From assembly GCA_002311925.1 (NCBI GenBank), contig DCAK01000071.1:36889-42948 (forward strand): a stretch of DNA of 6,060 nt. Direction: 5' to 3'. Within the stretch, counting starts at the first letter, position 1; every line of letters begins with the position of its first letter. The notes under the pieces are model-generated. The model made no database searches. It saw nothing but the letters and a program-made list of their open reading frames with translations, and was not told the DNA's origin. The position numbers and the translations under genes are program-made. Shown one piece after another: positions 1 through 5,541 of the stretch. This DNA comes from Planctomycetes bacterium UBA1135 (GTDB taxonomy: Bacteria > Planctomycetota > UBA1135).

Positions 1-1369
1 CGAGAGCTTCGGAGGCGGAAAGGGACTGGTCCATCATGCGCTTGGAGAAGGCGCGACCCACCTCGAAGCTTTGTTCCGAGCCGTATCGAATTCCGAGCCT
101 GAACAGGAGGTCGGCGAACCCCATCACCCCCAAGCCGATGCGGCGTTCCTCCTCGGCCCTTTCACGGATTTCCGGAATGGGAAAGCGATTGATGGCGACG
201 ACATTGTCGAGGAAGCGAACGCACTCATTCACTGTCTGGTCGAATCCGTCCCAATCCACCCGGCTCTCCCAATCAGCGGTTTCCGGGGCGTCCGCGACGA
301 AGAATTTACCGAGGTTGATGGAACCCAGGTTGCATGAGCTGTAGGGCAGCAGCCATTGCTCGCCACAGGGATTGGTGGATTCGTAATCACCAAGATTGGG
401 GACCTGGTTGTCGGCATTGGCTTGATCCAGGAAGAGCATCCCCGGCTCCCCGTTTTTCCAGGCGTACCCGATGACAAGGTCCATCACCTCGCCGTAGGTC
501 CAGTATTCTCGGCCCTCGGCGGCTTCACCGCAGGCATAGGCCTCGTAATCGGCATCACTGACTCGGCGAGGGCCTTTGGTCTTCAAGAGCCAGGCCTTTT
601 GCCCGCTTCGTGGATTGACCACGACCAACTTTTCGTCGGGCGTGTCGGAAAGCATGCGCATCCACTCGTCAGTCACCGCGACGGACACGTTGTAATTGGT
701 CCAGCGGGACAAATCGTCCTTCGCGCGGATGAACTCCACCACATCGGGATGGTCACAACGCATCACCCCCATGTTCGCGCCTCTTCGGAAAGCGCCCTGC
801 TGGATGGCGTCGGTGCCGGCGGAATAAGCGTCGATGAAGGAAAGAGGGCCGGAAGTTCGCCCCCCGCTGGTGGAAACGATGTCTCCGTCAGGGCGCAGTC
901 TTGAAAAGGAAAACCCGGTTCCTCCCCCCGCTTTTTGAATCAGGGCGACGTGCTTGAGAGTGTTAAAGATTCCTTCGATGGAGTCCTCGACTGGAAGCAC
1001 GAAACACGCCGACAGCATGCCCATTTCCCTGCCCGCGTTCATGAGAGTCGGGGAATTGGGCATGAAAGTGCCGGTTGCCATGAGGCGGTAGAAGGATCTG
1101 GCCCAGCGGTCCCCGACCGTCATGTCATCGACATATTCAGGGGATGCGACGGAAGCGGCCACCCTCCAAAAAAGTTCGGTCGGAGTTTCCACGACCTCAC
1201 CGGTTTCCTTGTCCTTCTTCAAATACCGATTTTCGAGAACCTTTTGACAGTTTTCGGTCAATTCAGGCAAAGGAAGGTCCTCCGGCGGGGGAGGGGCCGT
1301 CCATGCCACCTTGGCCATGTCGGAGCTTCCGGAAGTGGATGTGGAAGTGGTTTCGTAGGGGGTTGCCAT
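1..1369 (-). CDS. nrdJ: Class II (adenosylcobalamin-dependent) ribonucleotide reductase, N-terminal part, cut by the left edge
   Basis: It reduces ribonucleotides to deoxyribonucleotides for DNA synthesis in the cytoplasm, using a thiyl radical generated from adenosylcobalamin. The minus-strand frame is open from ATG at 1369 to the window edge (456 codons). It shows the family landmarks in order: LSACF with Cys122, a GGGTGFSFSRLRP loop at about 148-160 (typical of class II), RRGANMGVMRCDHPD around 196-210, and NPCGEQ-x7-CNLGSINL. In the last, Cys335 is the predicted thiyl-radical cysteine. Cys346 and Cys122 are the predicted redox pair, and Asn333 and Glu337 the partner residues. The 11-residue Cys335-Cys346 spacing matches class II enzymes such as that of Thermotoga. 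No ATP-cone or intein is seen in this part. Family members are usually 650-850 residues, so the C-terminal third or more is off-window. No Shine-Dalgarno precedes the first ATG. Met18 (1318) has GGAAG 7 bases upstream and is an alternative start; the first 17 residues are Ser/Thr-rich and probably dispensable. It is divergent from the TrmB gene. Confidence 0.96.
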   Translation of the reverse strand, partial: MATPYETTSTSTSGSSDMAKVAWTAPPPPEDLPLPELTENCQKVLENRYLKKDKETGEVVETPTELFWRVAASVASPEYVDDMTVGDRWARSFYRLMATGTFMPNSPTLMNAGREMGMLSACFVLPVEDSIEGIFNTLKHVALIQKAGGGTGFSFSRLRPDGDIVSTSGGRTSGPLSFIDAYSAGTDAIQQGAFRRGANMGVMRCDHPDVVEFIRAKDDLSRWTNYNVSVAVTDEWMRMLSDTPDEKLVVVNPRSGQKAWLLKTKGPRRVSDADYEAYACGEAAEGREYWTYGEVMDLVIGYAWKNGEPGMLFLDQANADNQVPNLGDYESTNPCGEQWLLPYSSCNLGSINLGKFFVADAPETADWESRVDWDGFDQTVNECVRFLDNVVAINRFPIPEIRERAEEERRIGLGVMGFADLLFRLGIRYGSEQSFEVGRAFSKRMMDQSLSASEAL

Positions 1370-1384
1370 GATGAAATTGAGATG

Positions 1385-1414
1385 CCCCGGGGGGGGCTTC
1401 GAGAAATTAGCCCC
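1385..1414 (-). promoter_or_regulatory. Possible GC-rich leader hairpin upstream of nrdJ
   Basis: On the nrdJ strand GGGGC (1414-1410) can pair with GCCCC (1397-1393) across a 12-base loop. The run of eight C that follows can alternatively pair with GGGG at 1388-1385, so two mutually exclusive folds are possible just upstream of the start codon. I see no recognisable NrdR boxes or cobalamin-riboswitch core here. It may be only a GC-rich spacer; no function is shown by sequence. Confidence 0.2.
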
Positions 1415-1524
1415 GGTTGACCCTTTATGCCAGCCCAATCCGGGGAGAATTTTCAACTCGGGATCCAATCGGATGTTCAAAACAACCCGCCGTGGACGGG
1501 GAAAGAACATCACCTTCCAAAGGT

Positions 1525-1556
1525 TTGGTTCTCTTTTTATTGTTTTTTCTTATACT
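1525..1556 (+). promoter_or_regulatory. Candidate promoter for the TrmB-MATE operon
   Basis: A T-rich stretch (about 1524-1565) stands out in an otherwise GC-rich window. It contains TATACT at 1551-1556, a good -10 match. The best upstream -35-like hexamer, TTGGTT at 1525-1530, has a long 20-base spacer, so the -35 is weak. A transcript from this -10 would start near 1563, only a few bases before the proposed TTG start at 1566, giving an almost leaderless mRNA. The complementary A-rich strand could equally serve as an upstream element for nrdJ. Confidence 0.35.
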
Positions 1557-1565
1557 TCTTTTTAC

Positions 1566-2321
1566 TTGATAGAACCTCTCCAAGTCCTTAAAACTCTTGG
1601 CCTTACTCTTGCAGAGGCCAAAGCCTATTATTTCCTGGTCATTCATGGCCCTCAACGGGTATATGCCCTTGCTCGAAGGGCCCGAACCGCCCCTGCCAAT
1701 GTTTATCAAGCTTTGGACTCACTTTTGGAATCCGGGGGTGTCGTGCTGCACCCAGGGAGGCCAAAAGTTTTTCGCGCGGTCCCCCCTGGAGACTGGCTGC
1801 CTCTGCTTGCATCCGAAATCACCTCCACGGCTCTTGCAGTGGCCAAGACTTTGGAAAACAAGCATCCCCCCGCCAGGGAAGCCGTCAACGAGATTCGAAG
1901 CAAGGCCAAGCTGTTCCGCATGCTGGGCAAGGCTTTGGGTGACGCCGACAGAAAGGTTCTTGTGTCCGCTTCCCCGCCGGCCCTTGAACACTTCCATCCG
2001 CTTCTTGATGCCGCGGGGAGAAGAGGGGTGGAAATCGTTCTTTTCTCCGAAGGCGGGCCCCTGGGCTTAAGCGCCCCTCCTGGTTGGCTGGTGGCTTCCT
2101 CGACGCAACCTTCCCCTGACCAACTTTGGGTCGTGGACGACCGCTGGGCATTGCGGATGCATGTGGACGGGAGGGGGGCCAGGGGTCGGCAAATCCTGGA
2201 CCCGGTCTTCGCTCGCGCTCTCGGCCAAGGATTGCTGTCCCGAATGGCCTGGACCGCCCAATTCGCCCCGGACTCGCCCCAAGGGCGACGGGTGCAACGG
2301 CTCATCGATTCCGACGAATGA
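1566..2321 (+). CDS. TrmB-family transcriptional regulator
   Basis: This is a cytoplasmic DNA-binding regulator of 251 residues, the usual size for TrmB proteins. The N-terminus begins EPLQVLKTLGLTLAEAKAYY and carries a winged helix-turn-helix (about residues 5-72), with the recognition helix around ARTAPANVYQALDSLLESG (39-57) and a wing following. A helical linker spans about 80-115. The rest (about 115-235; VLVSASPPALEHFHPLL, then GVEIVLF, then WVVDDRWALRMHV) matches the small effector-binding, PLD-like domain of TrmB regulators. I chose the TTG at 1566 because the family motif starts there. The frame is open upstream to 1368 with ATGs at 1368, 1371 and 1473, but that extension has no family resemblance and lies in intergenic sequence. 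Its TGA overlaps the ATG of the MATE gene (ATGA), so the two are probably co-translated, and this protein likely controls the pump and itself. TrmB was first described for archaeal sugar genes; the ligand here is unknown. Confidence 0.85.
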   Translation: MIEPLQVLKTLGLTLAEAKAYYFLVIHGPQRVYALARRARTAPANVYQALDSLLESGGVVLHPGRPKVFRAVPPGDWLPLLASEITSTALAVAKTLENKHPPAREAVNEIRSKAKLFRMLGKALGDADRKVLVSASPPALEHFHPLLDAAGRRGVEIVLFSEGGPLGLSAPPGWLVASSTQPSPDQLWVVDDRWALRMHVDGRGARGRQILDPVFARALGQGLLSRMAWTAQFAPDSPQGRRVQRLIDSDE

Positions 2322-3715
2322 GCCAAGCATCTTCCCCTCGGGCCGTGCTGCGCCTCGCTTGGCCAATCGGCGTTTCCATGATTTCATTCGCGCTGAAGGG
2401 GGTGGTGGACATGCTCATGGTGGGGAGGCTGGGGCCCATCGCCCTGGCGGGAGTGGGTTTCGCCCAAATCGCCGCATGGATGGCGTTCACTTTCCCTTGG
2501 GGAATGCTCCGAGGGCAACGCCCCCTGGTCAGCCAATATCACGGGGCCGGGGATTCCCAGGCATCGTTCGCCTTCGGCGTTCAAGGCTTTTACCTGGGAG
2601 CCATCTGGGGATGCCTCCTTTTCTCCCTTGCCTGGATTGCCAAGGGATTCCTCGAAGGGATAGCCGGGACGACGGCCCTCGACCCGGAAGCCTGCTCCCT
2701 AGCAGGGGAATACCTCAAGTGGAGGCTTGTGTTCGCCCTCCCCACCATCCTCGCCTTCGCCGTCGCTGAATATCAGAGGTCTCTCGAGCGCACCCGGATT
2801 CCGATGTTGGTGGACATCGTCACCCACCCCCTCAACGTTCTCTTCAATTGGGCCCTCATCTTCGGCAACCTCGGCCTGCCAGCCCTCGGCGCCAAGGGGG
2901 CCGCAATCGGAACCGGCCTCGCCGATCTTTGCGCCCTCGCTTTCCTCCTCTGGAAAGTACGCCCTGCCAACCCCCTGCCTTGGAAGGCCCTCGTCTTCCG
3001 CTGGAATCGAATGAAGGAGGTGCTCAGCGTGGGAATCACAGGTGGGATTCAATTCACCCTCGAAAACCTCTCCTTCGCAGTCATTTCCTACATGGTGGCC
3101 TTTCTGGGGACCCTATCCGTCGCCGTCAACCAGGCGGGCATTTCCCTCATCCACCTCTCCTTGATGCCCGCAATCGCAATTGGGGACGGCGGCTCCGTCC
3201 TGATTGGGAAATTCATCGGGGAAAGACGCTGGGACGAGGCGGCGCGCACTCTTCGCAGCATGCTCGCCATCCTCGTTCCCTTCATGGGGGCGATGGGGGT
3301 GGTTTATCTCCTTGCCGGGCGCTGGCTGGTCAAGCTCTACATCAACGAGGACGACCCCGTCCTTCTAGAAGAAGCTCTGACCCTGGGGGCCGGTGTCATG
3401 ACCGCCATCGCCCTTTTCCAACTGGGGGACGCCCTCCAGGTTGCCTATCGGTTCGCCTTGAGGGCCGCCGGGGACCACCATTTCGTGATGCGCTGGGGAA
3501 TCCTGGTCGCCTGGTTGCTGAGCGCTCCCCTTTCCTGGGTGGTGATTTTCGCTCTCGGCGGGAATCTCGCCCATGTCTGGTATGCATGGGCGGTGGAATC
3601 CTGGGTGGGTGGATTGATATTCGCCCTGCGCTGGAGGGGGGGGGCGTGGAAGACAAAGCGCCTAGTCAGGGTGGAGGCTCCGGCTTCCCCCATGCCGGGA
3701 GGGGAAGTCTCCTAA
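2318..3715 (+). CDS. MATE-family (NorM-like) multidrug/cation antiporter
   Basis: This is an inner-membrane efflux protein expected to export organic cations or drugs in exchange for Na+ or H+. It has 465 residues, the normal MATE length, with about 12 hydrophobic segments in two related halves (about 10-215 and 235-440). Landmarks seen are DMLMVGRLGPIALAGVGFAQ near residues 31-50, VSQYHGAGD at 71-79, HPLNVLFNWALIFG at 170-183, NQAGISLIHLSLMPAIAIG from 271, and DALQVAYRFALRAAGD at 371-386. Asp31, Glu249 and Asp371 sit where NorM proteins carry their cation-coupling acidic residues (D36, E255 and D371 in the Vibrio protein). The ATG at 2318 overlaps the TrmB stop as ATGA, has no Shine-Dalgarno of its own, and gives the correct MATE N-terminus; the frame is open further upstream (ATG at 2126), but only inside the TrmB gene. 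The last ~20 residues are a polar, Pro/Gly-rich tail. Its final codons overlap the 3' end of the opposite-strand SelW gene by 4 bases. The substrate cannot be read from sequence. Confidence 0.93.
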   Translation: MSQASSPRAVLRLAWPIGVSMISFALKGVVDMLMVGRLGPIALAGVGFAQIAAWMAFTFPWGMLRGQRPLVSQYHGAGDSQASFAFGVQGFYLGAIWGCLLFSLAWIAKGFLEGIAGTTALDPEACSLAGEYLKWRLVFALPTILAFAVAEYQRSLERTRIPMLVDIVTHPLNVLFNWALIFGNLGLPALGAKGAAIGTGLADLCALAFLLWKVRPANPLPWKALVFRWNRMKEVLSVGITGGIQFTLENLSFAVISYMVAFLGTLSVAVNQAGISLIHLSLMPAIAIGDGGSVLIGKFIGERRWDEAARTLRSMLAILVPFMGAMGVVYLLAGRWLVKLYINEDDPVLLEEALTLGAGVMTAIALFQLGDALQVAYRFALRAAGDHHFVMRWGILVAWLLSAPLSWVVIFALGGNLAHVWYAWAVESWVGGLIFALRWRGGAWKTKRLVRVEAPASPMPGGEVS

Positions 3716-3936
3716 TCCAGGGCCTCGAGCAGCTTCAAAACCTCGCCAGGCTCCGGGAAGCGCCCCTCCTGAACCTTGGAAAAGATCCTTTTCCTTTCCA
3801 CGACGACATCGAAGACACCCTCTCCTCCGGGGATGAGTTCGGATCCCAGGCCCATGGCTTCCTGGATTTCAGCGGCCAGACCGGACGCTCGGGGCAGGTA
3901 GTTTCAGACCGTGCAGTAAGTAATGATGACCTTCAC
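3712..3936 (-). CDS. SelW/Rdx-family selenoprotein (UGA-encoded selenocysteine)
   Basis: This is a small thioredoxin-fold redox protein of the Rdx (SelW/SelT/SelH) family. It has 74 residues from GTG at 3936, reading the TGA at 3906-3904 as selenocysteine. The start reads VKVIITYC-TV-U-NYLPRA: a beta strand, then CxxU (Cys8, Sec11) where relatives carry CxxC or CxxU. The C-terminal half, LIPGGEGVFDV (34-44) then RIFSKVQEGRFPEPGEV (50-66), is a typical Rdx signature (GGxGxFEV, then W/F-S-K and GRFPE). The match runs unbroken on both sides of the UGA and ends in TAG, which argues against a pseudogene. A fdhF-like SECIS hairpin follows the UGA at the expected distance. GTG 3936 sits where family members start. 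ATG at 3972, in frame, would add 12 residues and has a weak AGGG 6 bases upstream, so the start is uncertain. It overlaps the MATE 3' end by 4 bases and is divergent from the kinase. Expression needs SelA/B/C/D, not in this window. Confidence 0.85.
3871..3889 (-). promoter_or_regulatory. Bacterial SECIS element for the SelW-like UGA
   Basis: Within the coding sequence, 21 bases after the UGA, the minus strand folds as AGCG (3889-3886), an unpaired U (3885, opposite C3875), CC (3884-3883), apical loop GGUCU (3882-3878), GG (3877-3876), then CGCU (3874-3871). The GGU at the loop, two G-C pairs below it and then an unpaired U reproduce the SelB-binding features of the E. coli fdhF hairpin, which has the same GGUCU bases and a bulged U. 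The UGA-to-loop distance is within the range seen in bacterial selenoprotein genes. Expected role: recruiting SelB with Sec-tRNA to the UGA. Confidence 0.72.
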
Positions 3937-3970
3937 GGCGCCATTATGCTTTTCCGGCCCCAACAACTCC

Positions 3971-5395
3971 ATGACCAACCCTGATCCCCCTCCAACCGAG
4001 CCCGAAGATTCCCTGAAAAGGCTCATGGGAGATGTCCAGGCTGCCCGCGATGGGGGCGGGGAGGGTGGGGGCAACGAACCCCCTCCTGCGGAAAGCGGAA
4101 GCCCCTTGGACCCCAAGGCCGGCCTCGTTCTGGGTGATTATCGGCTGATTGGCCAGCTCGGAGCCGGAGGAATGGGAACAGTCTGGGAAGCGGAACAAGT
4201 TTCCCTAGGAAGGCCGGTCGCCCTCAAGCTCCTCTCCACCACATTCTCCTTTTCGGAAAGGGCGGTGGAAAGGTTCCGGCGGGAGGCCGAGGCCGGAGGT
4301 CGAATCGCTCATCCCGGCATCGTTCAAGTCTTTGAAGTGGGAGAGGCGGGCGGGGCCCAATTCATCGCCCAGGAATTGGTCCGTGGAGGCCTCACCCTGA
4401 CCCACAAGTTCGAGGACCTGCGCAAGAAGTCCGGCCTTTCCCTCCCCTGGTACAAGGAAGCCGCCGGGCTTTTCTCCCGCATCGCCGACGCCCTCGCCAT
4501 CGCCCACGACGCCGGTGTGATTCACCGTGACATCAAACCCAGCAACATTCTCCTGGGCTCGGACGGCCAACCCAAGGTTGCCGACTTCGGACTCGCCCAT
4601 GTGGAAAACGCCCTGGAACTCTCGCGAACGGGAGATTTCGCGGGGACGCCCTTCTATATGAGCCCCGAGCAGGCCGCCGCCCGGAGGATGGGAATCGACG
4701 AAAGAACCGACATCTTTTCCCTGGGAGCCACCTTCTATGAAGCGCTCACTCTGCGCCGCCCCTTCGAAGGCGACACCTATCAACAAGTCCTCAAGCGAGT
4801 CCTGGTGGAGGACCCGGTCGACCCGCGCAAGGTCCGTTCGAAAATTCCCGCGGACCTGGCGGTCATCTGCCTCAAGGCCCTGGAAAAGGACCCGGACCGC
4901 CGCTTCGCCACGATGGCGGAGTTCGCCGCCGACCTTCGCCGCTTTTTGGACGACGAACCCATCACCGCGCGGCCTCCGAACATCGCCCAACGGGTCAGGA
5001 AGTGGGGCCGCCGGCATCCGGTCCTCGTCACCAGCGGCGCTATAGCTGCCGGGGGCTTCGCCTTGGTCAGCTGGCTGGTCATCGACAATTACCAGAGGAG
5101 GCGCTCTGCCGAAGGGGACCGCGACCTTGCTCACCATTCGGAAGCCGTAGCCTTGGCCGACAAGGCCACCGCCGAGCACGCCATCGACTTCATGATCAAG
5201 CTCTTCGAGGCCATGGACCCCCAGGAAGCGAGGGGCCGAAGGTTCACCGCCCGGGAACTCGTCGCAGAAGGAGAGCGGCTCCTTGGTGAAGATGAAAAGG
5301 CCGAGATGGACCACGCCATCAAGGACCGACTCCAGGAAATTCTGAGCCAAATCTACGGCTCCCTGGGAGGGGATGAATCCCCCAAATCCGGCTGA
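3971..5395 (+). CDS. Membrane-anchored Ser/Thr protein kinase (Hanks-type, PknB-like)
   Basis: It phosphorylates Ser/Thr on unknown protein targets. The protein has 474 residues from ATG at 3971. Residues 1-54 are acidic, Pro- and Gly-rich, and probably disordered. The kinase domain (about 57-325) is complete, with no catalytic residue missing: Gly-loop LGAGGMGTVWEA (63-74), ATP lysine in VALKLL (Lys86), helix-C Glu105, HRDIKPSN with catalytic Asp187, DFG at 205-207, GTPFYMSPEQ (225-234), and Asp247 in DERTDIFSLG. A short DLRRFLDDEPITARPP tail and one hydrophobic segment (about 351-371) follow, so the kinase faces the cytoplasm and about 100 residues lie outside. In planctomycete/verrucomicrobial relatives, from my memory of the family, a TPR array usually begins near the sequence DRLQEILSQIYGSLGG; here the protein stops 8 residues later, 8 bases from the tRNA. 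No Shine-Dalgarno decides the start. ATG at 3923 would overlap the SelW gene, and Met at 4025 is a shorter option. Confidence 0.93.
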   Translation: MTNPDPPPTEPEDSLKRLMGDVQAARDGGGEGGGNEPPPAESGSPLDPKAGLVLGDYRLIGQLGAGGMGTVWEAEQVSLGRPVALKLLSTTFSFSERAVERFRREAEAGGRIAHPGIVQVFEVGEAGGAQFIAQELVRGGLTLTHKFEDLRKKSGLSLPWYKEAAGLFSRIADALAIAHDAGVIHRDIKPSNILLGSDGQPKVADFGLAHVENALELSRTGDFAGTPFYMSPEQAAARRMGIDERTDIFSLGATFYEALTLRRPFEGDTYQQVLKRVLVEDPVDPRKVRSKIPADLAVICLKALEKDPDRRFATMAEFAADLRRFLDDEPITARPPNIAQRVRKWGRRHPVLVTSGAIAAGGFALVSWLVIDNYQRRRSAEGDRDLAHHSEAVALADKATAEHAIDFMIKLFEAMDPQEARGRRFTARELVAEGERLLGEDEKAEMDHAIKDRLQEILSQIYGSLGGDESPKSG

Positions 5396-5403
5396 GGGAG
5401 GAG

Positions 5404-5477
5404 TGGGCCGACCTGGACTTGAACCAGGAACCGACGGATTATGAGTCCGCAGCTCTAACCAATTGAGCTATCGGCCC
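5404..5477 (-). tRNA. tRNA with CAU anticodon, best read as tRNA-Ile2 (lysidine type)
   Basis: The minus strand gives a full cloverleaf: acceptor GGGCCGA pairing with TCGGCCC, D stem GCTC/GAGC, anticodon stem GCGGA/TCCGT with loop CTCATAA (anticodon CAT), variable loop CGGTT, and T stem CCTGG/CCAGG with loop TTCAAGT. The discriminator is A, and CCA is not encoded. CAU could mean Met, initiator Met or Ile2. The acceptor starts with a G-C pair rather than the mismatch of an initiator. Positions 4-5 are C-C paired with G-G, as in E. coli tRNA-Ile2, where TilS recognises them; elongator tRNA-Met has U-A there. I therefore favour Ile2, whose C34 is converted to lysidine to read AUA. It is convergent with the kinase, 8 bases from its stop. 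Confidence 0.93.
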
Positions 5478-5491
5478 TTGAGCAAGCGGGG

Positions 5492-5522
5492 ATTGTAAAT
5501 CTTCCGACAATAGGCATCCCAA
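5492..5522 (-). promoter_or_regulatory. Candidate promoter of the tRNA gene
   Basis: On the minus strand TTGGGA (5522-5517) and TACAAT (5497-5492) form -35 and -10-like hexamers separated by 19 bases, slightly long. The tRNA 5' end lies 14 bases after the -10, leaving room for a short leader that RNase P would remove. The -10 matches consensus at 5 of 6 positions and the -35 at 4 of 6. Confidence 0.35.
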
Positions 5523-5524
5523 CA

Positions 5525-5537
5525 GGAGCAAGGCTCC
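5525..5537 (-). terminator. Small hairpin just after the TPR gene stop, weak terminator candidate
   Basis: GGAGC and GCTCC pair perfectly around a 3-base loop, 4 bases after the TAA of the TPR gene. No T-run follows on either strand, so it is not a standard intrinsic terminator. It could help stop transcription from the TPR gene or be chance. Confidence 0.2.
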
Positions 5538-5541
5538 ATGA

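Noticed and set aside
1..1369. Intein in the ribonucleotide reductase, common in this family
   Set aside because: The visible 456 residues run through the conserved motifs, including NPCGEQ, without interruption; the C-terminal part is not visible.
356..1420. Plus-strand open frames (356-904 and 935-1420)
   Set aside because: They are antisense to the unmistakable nrdJ frame and show no recognisable domain; GC-rich codon use keeps the opposite strand open.
1837..1843. CAGTGGC, which resembles part of a cobalamin-riboswitch core on the opposite strand and could have suggested B12 control of nrdJ
   Set aside because: It lies inside the TrmB coding region, far upstream of nrdJ, with no surrounding riboswitch structure visible.
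3712..3936. SelW-like gene as a pseudogene with a nonsense mutation
   Set aside because: There is a single in-frame UGA exactly at the Sec position, an intact family sequence on both sides, no frameshift, and a SECIS-like hairpin; a random nonsense change would not be expected to meet all of these.
2848..3984. Plus-strand open frame in a second frame through the MATE gene
   Set aside because: It is Arg/Pro-rich, low-complexity translation overlapping a clear MATE protein and continuing through the SelW region; no family match seen.
3904..4116. Short minus-strand ORF ending at the TGA at 3904
   Set aside because: Its last residues are the N-terminus of the SelW-like protein; the TGA is better read as selenocysteine, and the part upstream of 3972 is antisense to the kinase.
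4205..5350. Long minus-strand open frame of 381 codons
   Set aside because: It is the antisense shadow of the kinase gene, whose catalytic motifs are all intact on the plus strand.
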